From: Bacillus sp. NTK071
Lineage (GTDB): Bacteria; Bacillota; Bacilli; Bacillales; Guptibacillaceae
DNA length: 64,000 nt
Assembly (NCBI RefSeq): GCF_017303315.1
Contig: NZ_JAFKOI010000009.1
Coordinates: 62,001-126,000 of the forward strand
Reading direction: 5' to 3'
The translations under genes were made by a program, and so were the position numbers. The notes under the pieces are model-generated. The model had not been told where the DNA came from, did not search any database, and saw only the letters and a program-made list of their open reading frames with translations. This document shows positions 63,576 through 64,000 of the stretch, in pieces (within the stretch, counting starts at the first letter, position 1; each line of letters begins with the position of its first letter).

Positions 63576-64000
63576 TTATAGTTGGCCGAGTGCGTCGCTA
63601 ATACTAAGGTCACCATTTAGAATTTCAAACGTGCGGTGGTACGTATTGTCATTCTCCAAGATTTCAGTCAATACAGCCGCAACATCTTCACGTGGAATTT
63701 GACCTGATTTATCATCTAGGCTTTCAGCAGCTCTAATTTGACCTGTGCCTGGATCATTTGAAAGGCTACCTGGACGAAGAATTGTATAATTTAAATTCGT
63801 CGCTTTCAGATGCTCATCAGCACGCTTTTTCGCATAAAGATAAGGCTTCATGTTGTCAGGTCCTTGTTCAGGATCGTCAGAACCTACTGTACTTAACATA
63901 ACAAAGCGCTTAATTTCCTGCTGCTTCGCTTCGTCTATTGCTTTAATAGCGCCTTCCTGATCGATCATAATCGTTTTATCAGCGCCTGTATGTGGACCAG
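63576..64000 (-). CDS. NAD(P)-binding SDR-like protein, YhfK type, C-terminal part (runs off right edge)
   Basis: 141 codons visible: TGADKTIMIDQEGAIKAIDE, RFVMLSTVGSDDPEQGPDNM, YAKKRADEHL and NYTILRPGSLS, typical of atypical SDRs related to YhfK/NmrA. The Tyr-x3-Lys pair is in YLYAKKRADE. The N-terminal Rossmann motif lies outside the window. Role unknown. Confidence 0.85.
   Translation of the reverse strand, partial: GPHTGADKTIMIDQEGAIKAIDEAKQQEIKRFVMLSTVGSDDPEQGPDNMKPYLYAKKRADEHLKATNLNYTILRPGSLSNDPGTGQIRAAESLDDKSGQIPREDVAAVLTEILENDNTYHRTFEILNGDLSISDALGQL

Overview
The window looks like chromosome from a low-GC Gram-positive Bacillaceae, probably a marine or alkaliphilic Bacillus-like genus. 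Supporting signs are strong AGGAGG-type ribosome binding sites with frequent TTG and GTG starts, a SigI-RsgI pair, an HU gene, T-box and SAM-I leaders, and a block with the Bacillus subtilis yusE-yusF-yusG-gcvH-yusI-fadE-fadA-fadN-fadM-yusU order. I saw no rRNA, tRNA, CRISPR array, prophage or transposase gene. Species cannot be fixed from sequence alone.

Region 1 (1-12.9 kb, minus strand) is amino-acid metabolism under RNA control. It holds the start of ilvB behind a T-box leader, ilvE with a clear SigA promoter and two cre-like sites, and a sulfur/methionine block under two SAM-I riboswitches. The first riboswitch leads metX-metY. The second leads a MetY paralogue fused to a CoA-binding domain (broken by a frameshift), a sulfonate-type ABC transporter, an AMP-forming acyl-CoA synthetase and hom. 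These genes can run from aspartate semialdehyde to homocysteine, and the synthetase could recycle the acetate that MetY releases.

Region 2 (13-27.4 kb) holds a TlpA-like thioredoxin, rsgI-sigI, small redox and stress proteins, gcvH, and the fatty-acid beta-oxidation genes fadN-fadA-fadE behind a FadR-type operator, then a proline dehydrogenase gene. Region 3 (26-42.4 kb) is a loose mosaic: a CrtI-like oxidoreductase, hemolysin III, intracellular subtilisin with a probable AUU start, two Fbp-type mini-proteins, HU, MOSC, an ABC pair whose permease carries an in-frame TGA, Nudix, an AGCS symporter, lipoproteins and small membrane proteins.

Region 4 (41-50.7 kb) has YebC, a P1 peptidase, an SDR gene behind a MerR-type 19-bp-spacer promoter, glycerate kinase, proB, and a class I ribonucleotide reductase operon controlled by a cobalamin riboswitch with two NrdR-like boxes upstream. 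Region 5 (50.8-64 kb) is mainly envelope functions: a two-component system next to a secreted Spy-like protein whose promoter has three 11-bp-phased repeats, MscS, a DUF4349 lipoprotein, an ABC-2 exporter, a sortase with a fibronectin-III tail, a CPBP protease, a second AGCS symporter and a partial NAD(P)-binding protein.

A family of intergenic repeats occurs at least eight times. Four copies carry a GC-rich palindromic core flanked by TTCCGCT on both sides. Four shorter copies lack the core, which suggests a nested mobile or structured element.
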